Source: Spirosomataceae bacterium TFI 002
GTDB lineage: Bacteria > Bacteroidota > Bacteroidia > Cytophagales > Spirosomataceae
Length of the DNA: 64,000 nt
Assembly: GCA_900230115.1 (NCBI GenBank)
Contig: LT907983.1
Span: forward strand, 434,001 to 498,000
Direction of reading: 5' to 3'
The notes under the pieces are model-generated. The model saw only the letters and a list, made by a program, of their open reading frames with translations, did not search any database and had not been told where the DNA came from. Shown piece after piece: positions 1-7,873 of this stretch. Within the stretch, counting starts at the first letter, position 1. Each line of letters starts with the position of its first letter. The position numbers and the translations under genes were made by a program.

Positions 1-489
1 TTAAAACAATGTCCATATGTTGACGAAGTAATAAGCAGTTTTAAGTGTCAGATTCTATCAGCTCGAATTTTGAAACTTGGCGTTGGAGCGGTAATTAAAC
101 CTCACAGAGACTATGAGCTTGGTTATGAAGACAATAATTTCAGAATTCACATTCCTATTATAACAAATGATAAGGTAAATTTCGTTTTAGATAATGAACG
201 CCTTACCATGTTACCAGGCGAATGTTGGTATACGAATGTGAATTACGTGCATTCAGTTACTAATGAGGGAGATACTCCAAGAATCCATTTGGTAATTGAT
301 GGTGCAAGAAACGATTGGTCCGACCAGCTTTTTTTCTCGATGGTTCCAGAAGAAAGTTTAGTACACCATAATGAAGGGGAAATGTCTTTCGAAGATCTAA
401 AAAGAACTATTGAAGAACTCAAAAGGAATGGCTTTGGCAGTGCCGAACTTATTAAAGACTTGGAAGAAAAGTTATTAAAGGCAAAGTAA
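1..489 (+). CDS. Aspartyl/asparaginyl beta-hydroxylase-like 2OG-Fe(II) oxygenase (5' partial)
   Basis: The reading frame is open from the first base of the window, so the gene starts upstream; at least 162 residues are present. The visible part is a double-stranded beta-helix of the aspartyl/asparaginyl hydroxylase (cupin-like) type. It has an HRD iron-binding motif (PHRDYELGYED), a distal histidine in YVHSVTNEG, and an arginine in TPRIHLVID that would bind 2-oxoglutarate. The last ~40 residues are a charged helical tail (SFEDLKRTIEELK). The family hydroxylates Asp or Asn side chains or related small substrates; the substrate here is unknown. It converges on the polyamine gene on the other strand with one base between the stops. 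A TTG at 70 could be taken as a start, but the protein clearly continues upstream of it. Confidence 0.75.
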   Translation, partial: LKQCPYVDEVISSFKCQILSARILKLGVGAVIKPHRDYELGYEDNNFRIHIPIITNDKVNFVLDNERLTMLPGECWYTNVNYVHSVTNEGDTPRIHLVIDGARNDWSDQLFFSMVPEESLVHHNEGEMSFEDLKRTIEELKRNGFGSAELIKDLEEKLLKAK

Positions 490-490
490 A

Positions 491-2035
491 TTACTCCGTC
501 ACTAGAGCTCTTTTCCAATTGTCCCATTCAGCTATGAAGTAATCAAGAATTACAGGACTATCAAGTGAGTTTATTTTAGTTTCACCAATATTGATATCAT
601 CGGGAATGGTAAATGCGTTTTTAAATTGAAAGTCATTTAAAAACTTTAAGCCTTTGGGGTATTCACTGTGCTGAGGTAAATTAATCTCCCTGTGAGAGGC
701 AATATTAAACCCCCAATTCCCAAACGAAGGCACATATGTTTGGTAAGGTTTTACATACTTAAATACCGACCCTATCGTATTTTTTATACAATTGAAAGTT
801 AAGTTCGAATGATAAATATCGCATGACTGAGACACGAAAAGTCCATTTTCCTTCAGGTTGTTATTTACAAGAATATAAAACTGTTTACTGTACAAGCGAG
901 CAATGGCATCATTGGATGGATCTGGCAAATCAGAGATAATGAGATCGAACTTTTTATCCGAGTTTTTCAAAAAGGCAAAAGCATCCATATTGGTCAAAGT
1001 AACTCTGTCACTTTGACCTGCATCTTGATTGATAGCTTTAATAAAATCGTTATTTCGGGAAAGAAAAAATATCGTGGAGTCTATATCCACAACCTCAATT
1101 CGATCAATGGATGTATACTTTAGTAACTCTCGTGTAGCAAGATTTTCTCCTCCCCCCAGAATCAAAACATTCTTAATTTCAGGGTTTATTGCCATGGGCA
1201 CATGCGTTAGCATTTCGTGGTAACGGTGCTCGTCCGATGAACTAAACTGCAATTGCCTATTTAGGTATAACCTGATATCATCGTTGTTCTTTGTAACGAC
1301 AATCTTTTGGTATGGGCTTTGAATATTTTCTAAAATAGGGCTATTGTAAATTCTTCCTTCCCAAATTTTAAGAATCTTGCCCGTAAACGAAACTAGGGTA
1401 ATCAAAACTAATAAGAGACCGATGCCAAGGTAAACTGTTCGATTCATTTTTTTGACCAAATGATAATGAACCCAAAAGCCCAGCATAATATTGGTAATTC
1501 CAAAAAGGAGGGAAGAATAAAACAAACCTACAAATGGAAGAAGAAAAAAGGGAAATAGCAACGTAGCAAATAAACCACCTATATAATCCAATGAAAGCAC
1601 ATTGGAAAGGTTGTCTTCATAATCCTCTTTTTCGCTGGCAAATGTGAGCAATGGAACCTCCAGACCTGTTAAAAGACCAATGAGGAACATTAAGGCAAAA
1701 CAATAGAATTGAAAAGCTATTGGATTAACAGCCACAAAAAGAAAATATAAAAGTGGAACAGATACCCCACCCACAAATCCTAATATGAGCTCGATTTTGA
1801 TAAAAAACTCCAAAGGTTGGTTTTTGAAAAACTTAGAAAAGTACGCCCCCAAACCCATTGAAAATAAATAGATGCCAATTAAAAGCGTAAACTGCTTGAC
1901 ACTATCACCTAAAAAGTAACTAGCCGTAGTACTTAGTAAGAGCTCGTAGATTATTGAACATAAGCCAGCTAGGAAAACTGCAATAGAAATAACAACTTTT
2001 TTTTTCAATACTAGACAGTTTTTATTTTTTGACAC
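491..2035 (-). CDS. Membrane-embedded spermidine-synthase-like protein
   Basis: 514 residues. The N-terminal ~220 residues form about seven hydrophobic membrane segments. The C-terminal half is a polyamine aminopropyltransferase (SpeE) fold, with a Rossmann glycine motif (LILGGGENLATREL), the acidic VVDID that binds decarboxylated SAM, and the ISDLPDP active-site loop. Soluble SpeE enzymes lack the membrane part; this architecture is a known membrane-anchored family. It is divergent from a cluster containing S-adenosylmethionine decarboxylase, which makes the aminopropyl donor, so a role in making or attaching a polyamine near the inner membrane is a reasonable inference. SpeE normally has a D-P-x-G-P type loop; here it reads SDLPDPSN, as in many membrane homologues. 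The acceptor substrate is unknown. Confidence 0.85.
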   Translation of the reverse strand: MSKNKNCLVLKKKVVISIAVFLAGLCSIIYELLLSTTASYFLGDSVKQFTLLIGIYLFSMGLGAYFSKFFKNQPLEFFIKIELILGFVGGVSVPLLYFLFVAVNPIAFQFYCFALMFLIGLLTGLEVPLLTFASEKEDYEDNLSNVLSLDYIGGLFATLLFPFFLLPFVGLFYSSLLFGITNIMLGFWVHYHLVKKMNRTVYLGIGLLLVLITLVSFTGKILKIWEGRIYNSPILENIQSPYQKIVVTKNNDDIRLYLNRQLQFSSSDEHRYHEMLTHVPMAINPEIKNVLILGGGENLATRELLKYTSIDRIEVVDIDSTIFFLSRNNDFIKAINQDAGQSDRVTLTNMDAFAFLKNSDKKFDLIISDLPDPSNDAIARLYSKQFYILVNNNLKENGLFVSQSCDIYHSNLTFNCIKNTIGSVFKYVKPYQTYVPSFGNWGFNIASHREINLPQHSEYPKGLKFLNDFQFKNAFTIPDDINIGETKINSLDSPVILDYFIAEWDNWKRALVTE

Positions 2036-2114
2036 TTAAATTTAGGCATATTTTGAGTCCTTTAGGGCTTAAAACCGAAAAGGGGAAAAGCTACCTCCAC
2101 TAAAAAATACAATA

Positions 2115-2678
2115 ATGATAAAAAAAATCCTCACGGGTTCCACACTCCTCCAAAAACTTAAACTTGCAGCTGTCGCTAGTACTGTTTTCGCAGTTACATC
2201 TTGCGATGTTTCAAGCGAAAATCAATCAGAATTGGAGTATGACACCATTGAAGTACCTACTCAAGGTGTTGTGACCCAAGTAGAAGAAACAGCCGACGGG
2301 ACTTATTTAATCACTGACGAAAAGTTAGTGGATAACCCAGATTCTTCCAAAGCGGTAGTTACCTATGCGGATGGCACTACAGAAATAATAGAAGCTTCGC
2401 GATTACATCCAGATAGTACAGAAGTTACTACAAGAAGAGGTGGAAGCGTATTAAGGACGGTAATGATGTATTCATTGCTATCGAGAATGATGGGTGGCGG
2501 TTCCATGGGAGGCACACCAAATGCTGGTTTTTATAAAACACCAGAAGCACACTCTAAATCTTCTGGATTAAGCAATCAAATGAAGCAAAGCTCAACTTCG
2601 AGAGTGGTTGCAAGACCAAGAACGTCAAGTTCTGGATTTAATTCTCCTTCAAGAAGCACTCGCTCTTATGGAGGATAA
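2115..2678 (+). CDS. YgiB-like (DUF1190-type) lipoprotein with Gly-Gly C-terminus
   Basis: 187 residues. There is a signal peptide with a lipobox ending at C30 (VTSC), then an acidic region. A Met/Gly-rich hydrophobic stretch follows around residues 118-135 (YSLLSRMMGGGSMGG), and the tail is Ser/Arg-rich, ending RSTRSYGG. The E. coli YgiB (UPF0441) protein has the same plan: lipoprotein signal, Met/Gly-rich middle, Ser/Arg-rich tail ending in GG. The next gene is YgiC-like, matching the E. coli ygiBC order. The assignment rests on layout and composition rather than strong identity, because most of the protein is low complexity. The exposed C-terminal glycine could be a substrate for the adjacent ATP-grasp ligase (inference). 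Confidence 0.6.
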   Translation: MIKKILTGSTLLQKLKLAAVASTVFAVTSCDVSSENQSELEYDTIEVPTQGVVTQVEETADGTYLITDEKLVDNPDSSKAVVTYADGTTEIIEASRLHPDSTEVTTRRGGSVLRTVMMYSLLSRMMGGGSMGGTPNAGFYKTPEAHSKSSGLSNQMKQSSTSRVVARPRTSSSGFNSPSRSTRSYGG

Positions 2679-2685
2679 TAGATTC

Positions 2686-3819
2686 ATGAAAGTTGACAAA
2701 GTGAAAAAAAGTCAACTTCCAGTGGAGGTTAGTTGGTATGGAGGCAAGGATTATTTAATCCAAGATATGCTCGGCCTGTACGCTTCAGAAGTCATTTATT
2801 TAAAACAATTCACTAGCGATGCTTTTGAATTGATGCAAAAAGCAACTAATAAAATCATTGCTGAAAATCAATTATCATATCTCGGAATTCCTGAGTTTTT
2901 CCATCAAACTATTAAGTATTCTTGGGAGAATAAAGAAGACAATCCCTTCTTAATTGGACGATTTGACTTTTCTGGAGGGATAGACCGTTTACCAGCAAGA
3001 ATGATTGAGTTCAATGCAGATACTTGCACTATGTTGCCAGAGACAATCACTTGGCAAGCTACGCAACTCAAGCAATTACCTGTAATGCGTGAGCAACACA
3101 ATCAGCTTAGAGCAGATTTGATTGATACGCTCAGGAAGATTAGGAAAAACATAAATTTTGATGACGCTTTTTTCCTTGCTTCTTCGTTTGGATACCAAGA
3201 AGACGTCATTAATTGTAATGCCGTTATTTCTTCAGCTATTGAAGCAGGATTTAATGGATTTTATACTGACATCAAACATGTAGAATTTTCTGAGGAAGAT
3301 GGCATTTTTTATGAGCTCGGCCCAGGAGAATTTCAGCCAGTGGATGTTTGGTTCAAAATAGTCCCTTGGGATTGGATGTTCAATGAAGAACCTAAGCTTG
3401 CTAAGATTTTAGCTCGCATAATTGAACTGAAAAAGTGTGTTGTTTTGAATCCTCCCTATACCAGTATATGGCAGAACAAAAAGTTTCTTGCATATATTCA
3501 AGAGCACTTTCCTAATCATATTTTTGCCGAAACGTTTCTTTCACCAACTGGCTTAACGTCTTATGTTGAGAAACCCATTTATGGTCGTATAGGCGAAAAC
3601 ATTAAAATTGTAGGAGAGAAAAACGCTTCCTCAAAAGGAGAATACGCTCAACAAGAAAAAATATATCAAAAATATTACCCTTTAGCTACAGATAATAGAG
3701 GAGAATATTACCAAGGAGGAATGTTTTATTCACAAGTACCTTCGGCAATTAATTTTAGAGTGCAAGAGCATCCAATAATTGGAGAGGATAGTGAATTTAT
3801 TTCTCACTTTATTTTATAA
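2686..3819 (+). CDS. YgiC/YjfC-type ATP-grasp ligase (glutathionylspermidine synthase C-terminal domain-like)
   Basis: 377 residues from the ATG at 2686. An in-frame ATG at 2668 would overlap the upstream stop, and a TTG at 2608 lies well inside the upstream gene. The protein matches the synthetase half of glutathionylspermidine synthase, which amidates a C-terminal glycine carboxylate with a polyamine amine. RMIEFNADTCTMLPE is the conserved substrate/ATP motif. The C-terminal half has the ATP-grasp pattern (WFKIVPWDWMF, NPPYTSIWQNKKFL, EKPIYGRIGENI). The amidase half of bifunctional Gss is absent, as in E. coli YgiC. It lies directly after the YgiB-like lipoprotein and before speD, suggesting polyamine ligation to a peptide or protein; the true substrate is not known. 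Confidence 0.85.
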   Translation: MKVDKVKKSQLPVEVSWYGGKDYLIQDMLGLYASEVIYLKQFTSDAFELMQKATNKIIAENQLSYLGIPEFFHQTIKYSWENKEDNPFLIGRFDFSGGIDRLPARMIEFNADTCTMLPETITWQATQLKQLPVMREQHNQLRADLIDTLRKIRKNINFDDAFFLASSFGYQEDVINCNAVISSAIEAGFNGFYTDIKHVEFSEEDGIFYELGPGEFQPVDVWFKIVPWDWMFNEEPKLAKILARIIELKKCVVLNPPYTSIWQNKKFLAYIQEHFPNHIFAETFLSPTGLTSYVEKPIYGRIGENIKIVGEKNASSKGEYAQQEKIYQKYYPLATDNRGEYYQGGMFYSQVPSAINFRVQEHPIIGEDSEFISHFIL

Positions 3820-3830
3820 AACAGAAGATT

Positions 3831-4193
3831 ATGATCGGACATCATATTGTGTGGGATGCTTACGATTGCGATACAGATGCTATCTCATTTGTGGCCGATA
3901 TAAAGAAAACACTCAACGCGATCGTTGAAAGCCTTGACATCACAAAAGTAGCTGAACAGTATAAGCAGTTTGACCCTGTAGGTGCCACTGGCTTTATTCT
4001 TTTGGCAGAAAGTCACGTTAGTATTCATACTTGGCCCGAAAACAGTTTCGCGGCAATCGATGTCTTTTCTTGCAACACCATCAATACGGCTGAAGTTAAT
4101 AAGGTCATCACCGAATTGACCAAATGTAAAAGCCTTGTTGTAAAAGATATAGCTCGCGGAGAAAGGGTAAATGCTTTTGATTTGGCTAATTAA
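3831..4193 (+). CDS. speD: S-adenosylmethionine decarboxylase proenzyme
   Basis: 120 residues, the usual size of the short bacterial AdoMet decarboxylase. The enzyme removes CO2 from S-adenosylmethionine to make the aminopropyl donor for polyamine synthesis. It self-cleaves to form a pyruvoyl cofactor: the cleavage pair is E60-S61 in LLAESHVSIHTWPE. The catalytic FSCN motif is also present. It starts 11 bases after the ATP-grasp ligase and is most likely cotranscribed with it and the YgiB-like gene. The presumed user of its product is the membrane SpeE-like protein encoded divergently. Confidence 0.95.
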   Translation: MIGHHIVWDAYDCDTDAISFVADIKKTLNAIVESLDITKVAEQYKQFDPVGATGFILLAESHVSIHTWPENSFAAIDVFSCNTINTAEVNKVITELTKCKSLVVKDIARGERVNAFDLAN

Positions 4194-4338
4194 GCTCTCT
4201 GCAATTTGAGAATACCTCAATAATACCTCTTCGGAAATACAGAATTTCTAATTAAAATCGCCTTCGTTTCATTCTATTTATCTTGGAATAGTCTAAATTT
4301 CTTCAAAAATTGTATATTGGCGACTACAAACCCAAAAT

Positions 4339-4896
4339 ATGAAAAAAATTGCCTTGGCATTTTTGTGCTTTCTTGCCACAGATTCAATGGCTCAAGTGAG
4401 TCAAGACTCCACTATTAGTGCAAAAGAAGAGATTGAAATCATCGAAAAAGACACGCTTTTCATTGATATGGCGAAGTACAAACTCACCATTCCAAATAAC
4501 TGGAAAATTAAAGCTGGTTGCACCGAAGAACAATGTACAGCCAATTCTCCACAAGATACCCTTGGCGGATTTGATACCTATATTGAGAGTATTAATATTA
4601 CTGTCAATAAGCTTTCTTCTTCTAGCTACACAGCAGAGAAATACGCCAACTTCTCAATCGGTTATTTGCCTAAAGTAGTCAAAGGCTTTAAAGTATTGGA
4701 GAAGAAAAGGCTCAATTCATATAGCTATAGAGTGACATATACCGGTAGCAAAAATAATATTGAGCAAACTTGGCGTCAATATTACCATGTTCGTAGTAGT
4801 AAAGTTTATATCATTACCTTTTCGGCTCAGGCTCGAAAATACGATCACTATCAACCTATCATGGAGCCGTATTTAGCAAGTTTCAAGTTTAAATAA
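4339..4896 (+). CDS. Secreted PsbP/DUF1795-like protein of unknown function
   Basis: 185 residues with a cleavable signal peptide (AFLCFLATDSMAQ). The mature part resembles the small alpha/beta fold of PsbP/DUF1795-like periplasmic proteins: YKLTIPNNWKI near the start, a central YTAEKYANFSIGYL, and a C-terminal KVYIITFSAQ followed by YLASFKFK. No catalytic residues are evident. The phrase TEEQCTANS with a second cysteine nearby could form a disulphide. It precedes the GGCT-like gene by 7 bases, so the two probably form an operon. The family assignment is tentative. Confidence 0.6.
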   Translation: MKKIALAFLCFLATDSMAQVSQDSTISAKEEIEIIEKDTLFIDMAKYKLTIPNNWKIKAGCTEEQCTANSPQDTLGGFDTYIESINITVNKLSSSSYTAEKYANFSIGYLPKVVKGFKVLEKKRLNSYSYRVTYTGSKNNIEQTWRQYYHVRSSKVYIITFSAQARKYDHYQPIMEPYLASFKFK

Positions 4897-4903
4897 AGGA
4901 AGA

Positions 4904-5323
4904 ATGACAAAGTATATTTTTGTTTATGGTACGCTTATGAAGTGCACTCCGCCAAACAAATGGTCAAAAATTCTTCATAACAATAGTACATTCATAGGTG
5001 ATGCATATGTAATTGGAGAAATGTTCAACATAAACTGGTTTCCAGGATTAGTGGCTGGAGATAAAAAGGTTTATGGTGAAGTTTATGAAATAAAAAACAA
5101 TGACATTTATGTAGACCTAGACGATTACGAAGACTACCATGCGGATGATGAGAAAAGCTCACTTTTTGTAAGAAAAGTCACAATTGCGACTTTAGTTGAA
5201 AGTGGTAAAGAGCTTGAAGTTTCCGCTTATTATTATAACAAAGTTGTTAACCCTTACAATAAGATAACAACTGGTAAGTTTACTGATTTTTTAGAAAAGG
5301 TAGAGACTTTACAAAAAAAATGA
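4904..5323 (+). CDS. Gamma-glutamylcyclotransferase (AIG2-like) family protein
   Basis: 139 residues. The N-terminal FVYGTLMKC is the signature YGTL nucleotide/substrate loop of the GGCT fold. GEVYEIKNNDIYVDLDDYEDY carries the usual acidic region, where a glutamate acts as general base in characterised members, and SAYYYNKVV is the final strand. Family members cyclise gamma-glutamyl amines or peptides to 5-oxoproline. Since a Gss-like ligase lies 1 kb upstream, a link to gamma-glutamyl or glutathione-type metabolism is possible but not shown. The stop codon is the first triplet of a strong inverted repeat that acts as terminator. Confidence 0.75.
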   Translation: MTKYIFVYGTLMKCTPPNKWSKILHNNSTFIGDAYVIGEMFNINWFPGLVAGDKKVYGEVYEIKNNDIYVDLDDYEDYHADDEKSSLFVRKVTIATLVESGKELEVSAYYYNKVVNPYNKITTGKFTDFLEKVETLQKK

Positions 5324-5352
5324 CCTCTAGTAGATCTGTTAACTAGAGGTCA
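5321..5352 (-). terminator. Terminator between the GGCT-like gene and gldC
   Basis: A perfect 11-bp inverted repeat (TGACCTCTAGT / ACTAGAGGTCA) with a 10-base loop. The A run at 5312-5320 becomes a U run on the minus-strand transcript, giving a rho-independent terminator for gldC. The hairpin also overlaps the stop codon of the plus-strand gene and may limit read-through both ways. Confidence 0.75.
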
Positions 5353-5358
5353 GTAATA

Positions 5359-5727
5359 TTATTGCTGCTGCTGCTGCTGCTGTTGTTGCTGTTCTCCTTT
5401 GGCTTGTTGTTCCAAATGCTTCGTTATACTAACTCCAGCAGTGTCTAAAGCCGCAATGATTTTGGGATCATTGGTCGAGTCTTTCACCATCTGAGCAATA
5501 TTACCGATGAGATCAACCACAAAGTGATTCATTTCGTCTACTGGCATATCTTTGGTCCATAGGTTAATTCCCAATAAGCCTTTATGGTATTGATCCCAAA
5601 CCCCTACTGAAATGGCTTTGGTCTCGTTTATTCCTTCGTTTGGATTTTCGGTTGCATCCCAAAAAATCTTATCTGGAATTCTATTGTCGTCTAACTCTAC
5701 GGTAAAATGTATTTCTGATTTTTTCAT
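5359..5727 (-). CDS. gldC: Gliding motility protein GldC with polyglutamine tail
   Basis: 122 residues. The body matches GldC: an N-terminal beta strand (EIHFTVELDDNRIPDKIFW), then SVGVWDQ and the family hallmark LWTKDMPVDEMNHF. GldC is an accessory protein of Bacteroidota gliding motility, needed for full gliding in Flavobacterium and often retained in non-core genomes. The C-terminus is ten consecutive glutamines right before the stop, encoded mainly by CAG (positions 5362-5391). I do not know this tail as a standard GldC feature. The gene is transcribed alone, with a terminator immediately downstream. Confidence 0.88.
   Translation of the reverse strand: MKKSEIHFTVELDDNRIPDKIFWDATENPNEGINETKAISVGVWDQYHKGLLGINLWTKDMPVDEMNHFVVDLIGNIAQMVKDSTNDPKIIAALDTAGVSITKHLEQQAKGEQQQQQQQQQQ
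5362..5391 (-). repeat. CAG/CAA trinucleotide repeat encoding ten Gln
   Basis: Ten glutamine codons before the stop of gldC. On the plus strand six perfect CTG triplets lie at 5365-5382, flanked by TTG and CTG triplets. Length change by slippage would add or remove Gln without a frameshift. Confidence 0.9.
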
Positions 5728-5768
5728 TTCAAAAAGGTGGTATGAGGACTAGTAACAGTAAAGCTTTA

Positions 5769-6503
5769 TCATGAGTTTCCGAAAACTCTCTTTAATAAAG
5801 CAGAAGTTCTTGCAAATGGATCTTGTCTAATTTTCGCCTCTTCTTCAGCAATCATCAAAAACAAGCCGTTAATTGCCATTTCAGTGGCATAACCTTTCAA
5901 ATCTGGGTTGATATTACTTGTCAATGGTATCTTATTATACGCATTAGCAATATCTCCATAATACTGAGTTGCTTGTGTTTTTGCCAATGCTTTCTCTACC
6001 ACAGGCATAAATTTTTCGGTCAATTGGGCTGTTGTCGTTCTTTTCAAAAACATCGTTGCAGCATCTTGTTCACCTTTCAATATACTAAATGCATCATTGA
6101 TAGACATCTGCTTGATTGCAGCAATAAATATTGGCTTAGCTTCTTTAGCTGCTTCCTCTGCTCCATGATTAAGAGATTCAATAAACTTATCTACTTGATT
6201 ACCCAATCCTACACTTCTAAGTGTATTCTCTACCCTTTGGACATCAGGAGGAAAAGGAATTCTAATTTTTGGATTATTGAGGTATCCATTTTCTTTCGAT
6301 ACCAAGTCTGCTCCTTTGCTGATACCTATAGTTAGTGCTTCTTTGAGACCATTGGCAACTTCTCCTTCACTTAGTGCACCGCTGGAGCCAGTAGCTGCAT
6401 CTAGTATTTTACCAAGATTTATTTTCTGAGCACAAGAATTTAAAGTAAAAACAGCAAAAATTGCAACAAGCAATATATTAACAAAGCGTGATTGTGAATT
6501 CAT
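5769..6503 (-). CDS. DUF4197 family lipoprotein
   Basis: 244 residues. Signal peptide with lipobox ending at C24 (TLNSC). The body has the DUF4197 pattern: EVANGLKEALTIGISKGAD, a GYLNNPKIRIPFP motif, then RVENTLRSVGLGNQVD and a C-terminal VEKALAKTQATQYYGDIANAYN. The family is an all-helical periplasmic or outer-membrane-anchored protein of unknown function. It is monocistronic and divergent from cinA. Confidence 0.88.
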   Translation of the reverse strand: MNSQSRFVNILLVAIFAVFTLNSCAQKINLGKILDAATGSSGALSEGEVANGLKEALTIGISKGADLVSKENGYLNNPKIRIPFPPDVQRVENTLRSVGLGNQVDKFIESLNHGAEEAAKEAKPIFIAAIKQMSINDAFSILKGEQDAATMFLKRTTTAQLTEKFMPVVEKALAKTQATQYYGDIANAYNKIPLTSNINPDLKGYATEMAINGLFLMIAEEEAKIRQDPFARTSALLKRVFGNS

Positions 6504-6616
6504 AAGTGGTTTTCAAATTGGATTTTTCGTTTAAAATAGGGAAATTTGCCCCATACTTCACAATAACGAAAACCTTCAAAGAATAGTTGGTTTTGCCAAG
6601 TAAAAAAATGACCTAA

Positions 6617-7873
6617 ATGACCCTAAGCCTTGCAGAAGTAGTAACTATTGGCGATGAAATATTGTACGGACAAATCACCGATACAAATTCACAATGGATA
6701 AGTGCAGAGTTAGATAAGATTGGAATCAAAACCATTCGTAAAAGTTCTATTGGCGACAGTAAAGAAGAGATACTTGCCATTCTGAATGAATCTAGTAAAA
6801 GAGCCAATATCGTACTTATCACTGGCGGACTAGGGCCTACCAAAGACGACATCACAAAGAAAACACTGGCCGAGTTCACCAACGACACCATGGTGATCAA
6901 TGAACACGCCCTTGCATTTATTACCGATTTCTTTACCAAGCGAGGTAGAGAAATGAGTGAAATTAATAAACTACAAGCCGCAATTCCATCCAAAGCCACG
7001 TACATTCATAATGCAGTAGGTACTGCTCCAGGAATGTGGTTTGAGCACAATGGCACTGTATTTATTAGCATGCCAGGTGTACCGCATGAGATGAAATGGC
7101 TCATGAGTAATAGTTTATTGCCAAAGCTTCAAGAACGTTTTTCGAAAGAAAAGTATGTTCATAAAATAATCCGAACAGTAGGAATAGGTGAATCCTTTCT
7201 TGCTGAGAAAATTGAAGAATGGGAAGATGCCCTTCCTAGTCACATTAAACTAGCTTACCTTCCCGGTAAATCACAAGTTAAGTTACGACTTACAGGAATA
7301 GGACTGAATGAAGCCGAACTTAAAACGGACATTGATAAAGAAATAGCCAAAGTACTTCCCTTGATTGAAAATTATGTTTTCAGCTTAACAAATGAGAACT
7401 TTGAAGCAGCAATTGGGAGAATGCTTTTGGAACATAATTCAACATTAGCAACTGCCGAAAGTTGTACTGGAGGTAATATTGCTGCTATGATTACAAGCAT
7501 TCCTGGTTCATCAGCTTATTTTATAGGATCGGTTGTATCATATGCTAATAGTGCCAAAGTTGACGTTCTAGGTGTGGAACAAGAAGTTTTGGATACGGTT
7601 GGAGCTGTTTCGGAACAAACAGTTATTCAAATGGCAGAAGGTGCAAAAAAGAAGTTTAATACTACTTACGCCATTGCCACCTCTGGTATCGCAGGGCCTG
7701 GAGGAGGATCCGAGGAAAAGCCTGTAGGGACAATATGGATTGCATGTGCAGGACCAAATGGAACTAAAGCTATCAAAACAATGATGCTTAAAGATCGATT
7801 GACAAATATTGAATTTGGTAGTGTCGCTGCACTAAATATGTTAAGACAAAGTTTAATTAACGACAATAAATAA
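6617..7873 (+). CDS. cinA: CinA family nicotinamide-nucleotide amidohydrolase/ADP-ribose pyrophosphatase
   Basis: 418 residues, the full two-domain length. The N-terminal MoaB/MogA-like COG1058 domain has EVVTIGDEILYGQITDTNSQW and ITGGLGPTKDD. The C-terminal CinA (PncC) domain begins ATAESCTGGNIAAMITSIPG, with GSVVSYAN and ATSGIAGPGGG. The C-terminal domain deamidates nicotinamide mononucleotide in NAD recycling. The start ATG is preceded immediately by an ATG-ACC-TAA triplet set (6608-6616) that forms a two-codon leader frame. The stop is directly followed by the ATG of the E2 gene, so the genes form an operon. Confidence 0.95.
   Translation: MTLSLAEVVTIGDEILYGQITDTNSQWISAELDKIGIKTIRKSSIGDSKEEILAILNESSKRANIVLITGGLGPTKDDITKKTLAEFTNDTMVINEHALAFITDFFTKRGREMSEINKLQAAIPSKATYIHNAVGTAPGMWFEHNGTVFISMPGVPHEMKWLMSNSLLPKLQERFSKEKYVHKIIRTVGIGESFLAEKIEEWEDALPSHIKLAYLPGKSQVKLRLTGIGLNEAELKTDIDKEIAKVLPLIENYVFSLTNENFEAAIGRMLLEHNSTLATAESCTGGNIAAMITSIPGSSAYFIGSVVSYANSAKVDVLGVEQEVLDTVGAVSEQTVIQMAEGAKKKFNTTYAIATSGIAGPGGGSEEKPVGTIWIACAGPNGTKAIKTMMLKDRLTNIEFGSVAALNMLRQSLINDNK

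Noticed and set aside
2608-2685. Upstream TTG/ATG starts for the ATP-grasp ligase
   Set aside because: They fall inside the YgiB-like gene; the ATG at 2686 follows its stop by seven bases and keeps all conserved residues.
5823-6335. A 170-codon frame on the plus strand opposite the DUF4197 gene
   Set aside because: It is rich in Cys, Phe and Ile as expected of an antisense shadow, has no recognisable domain, and lies entirely inside a well-supported gene.
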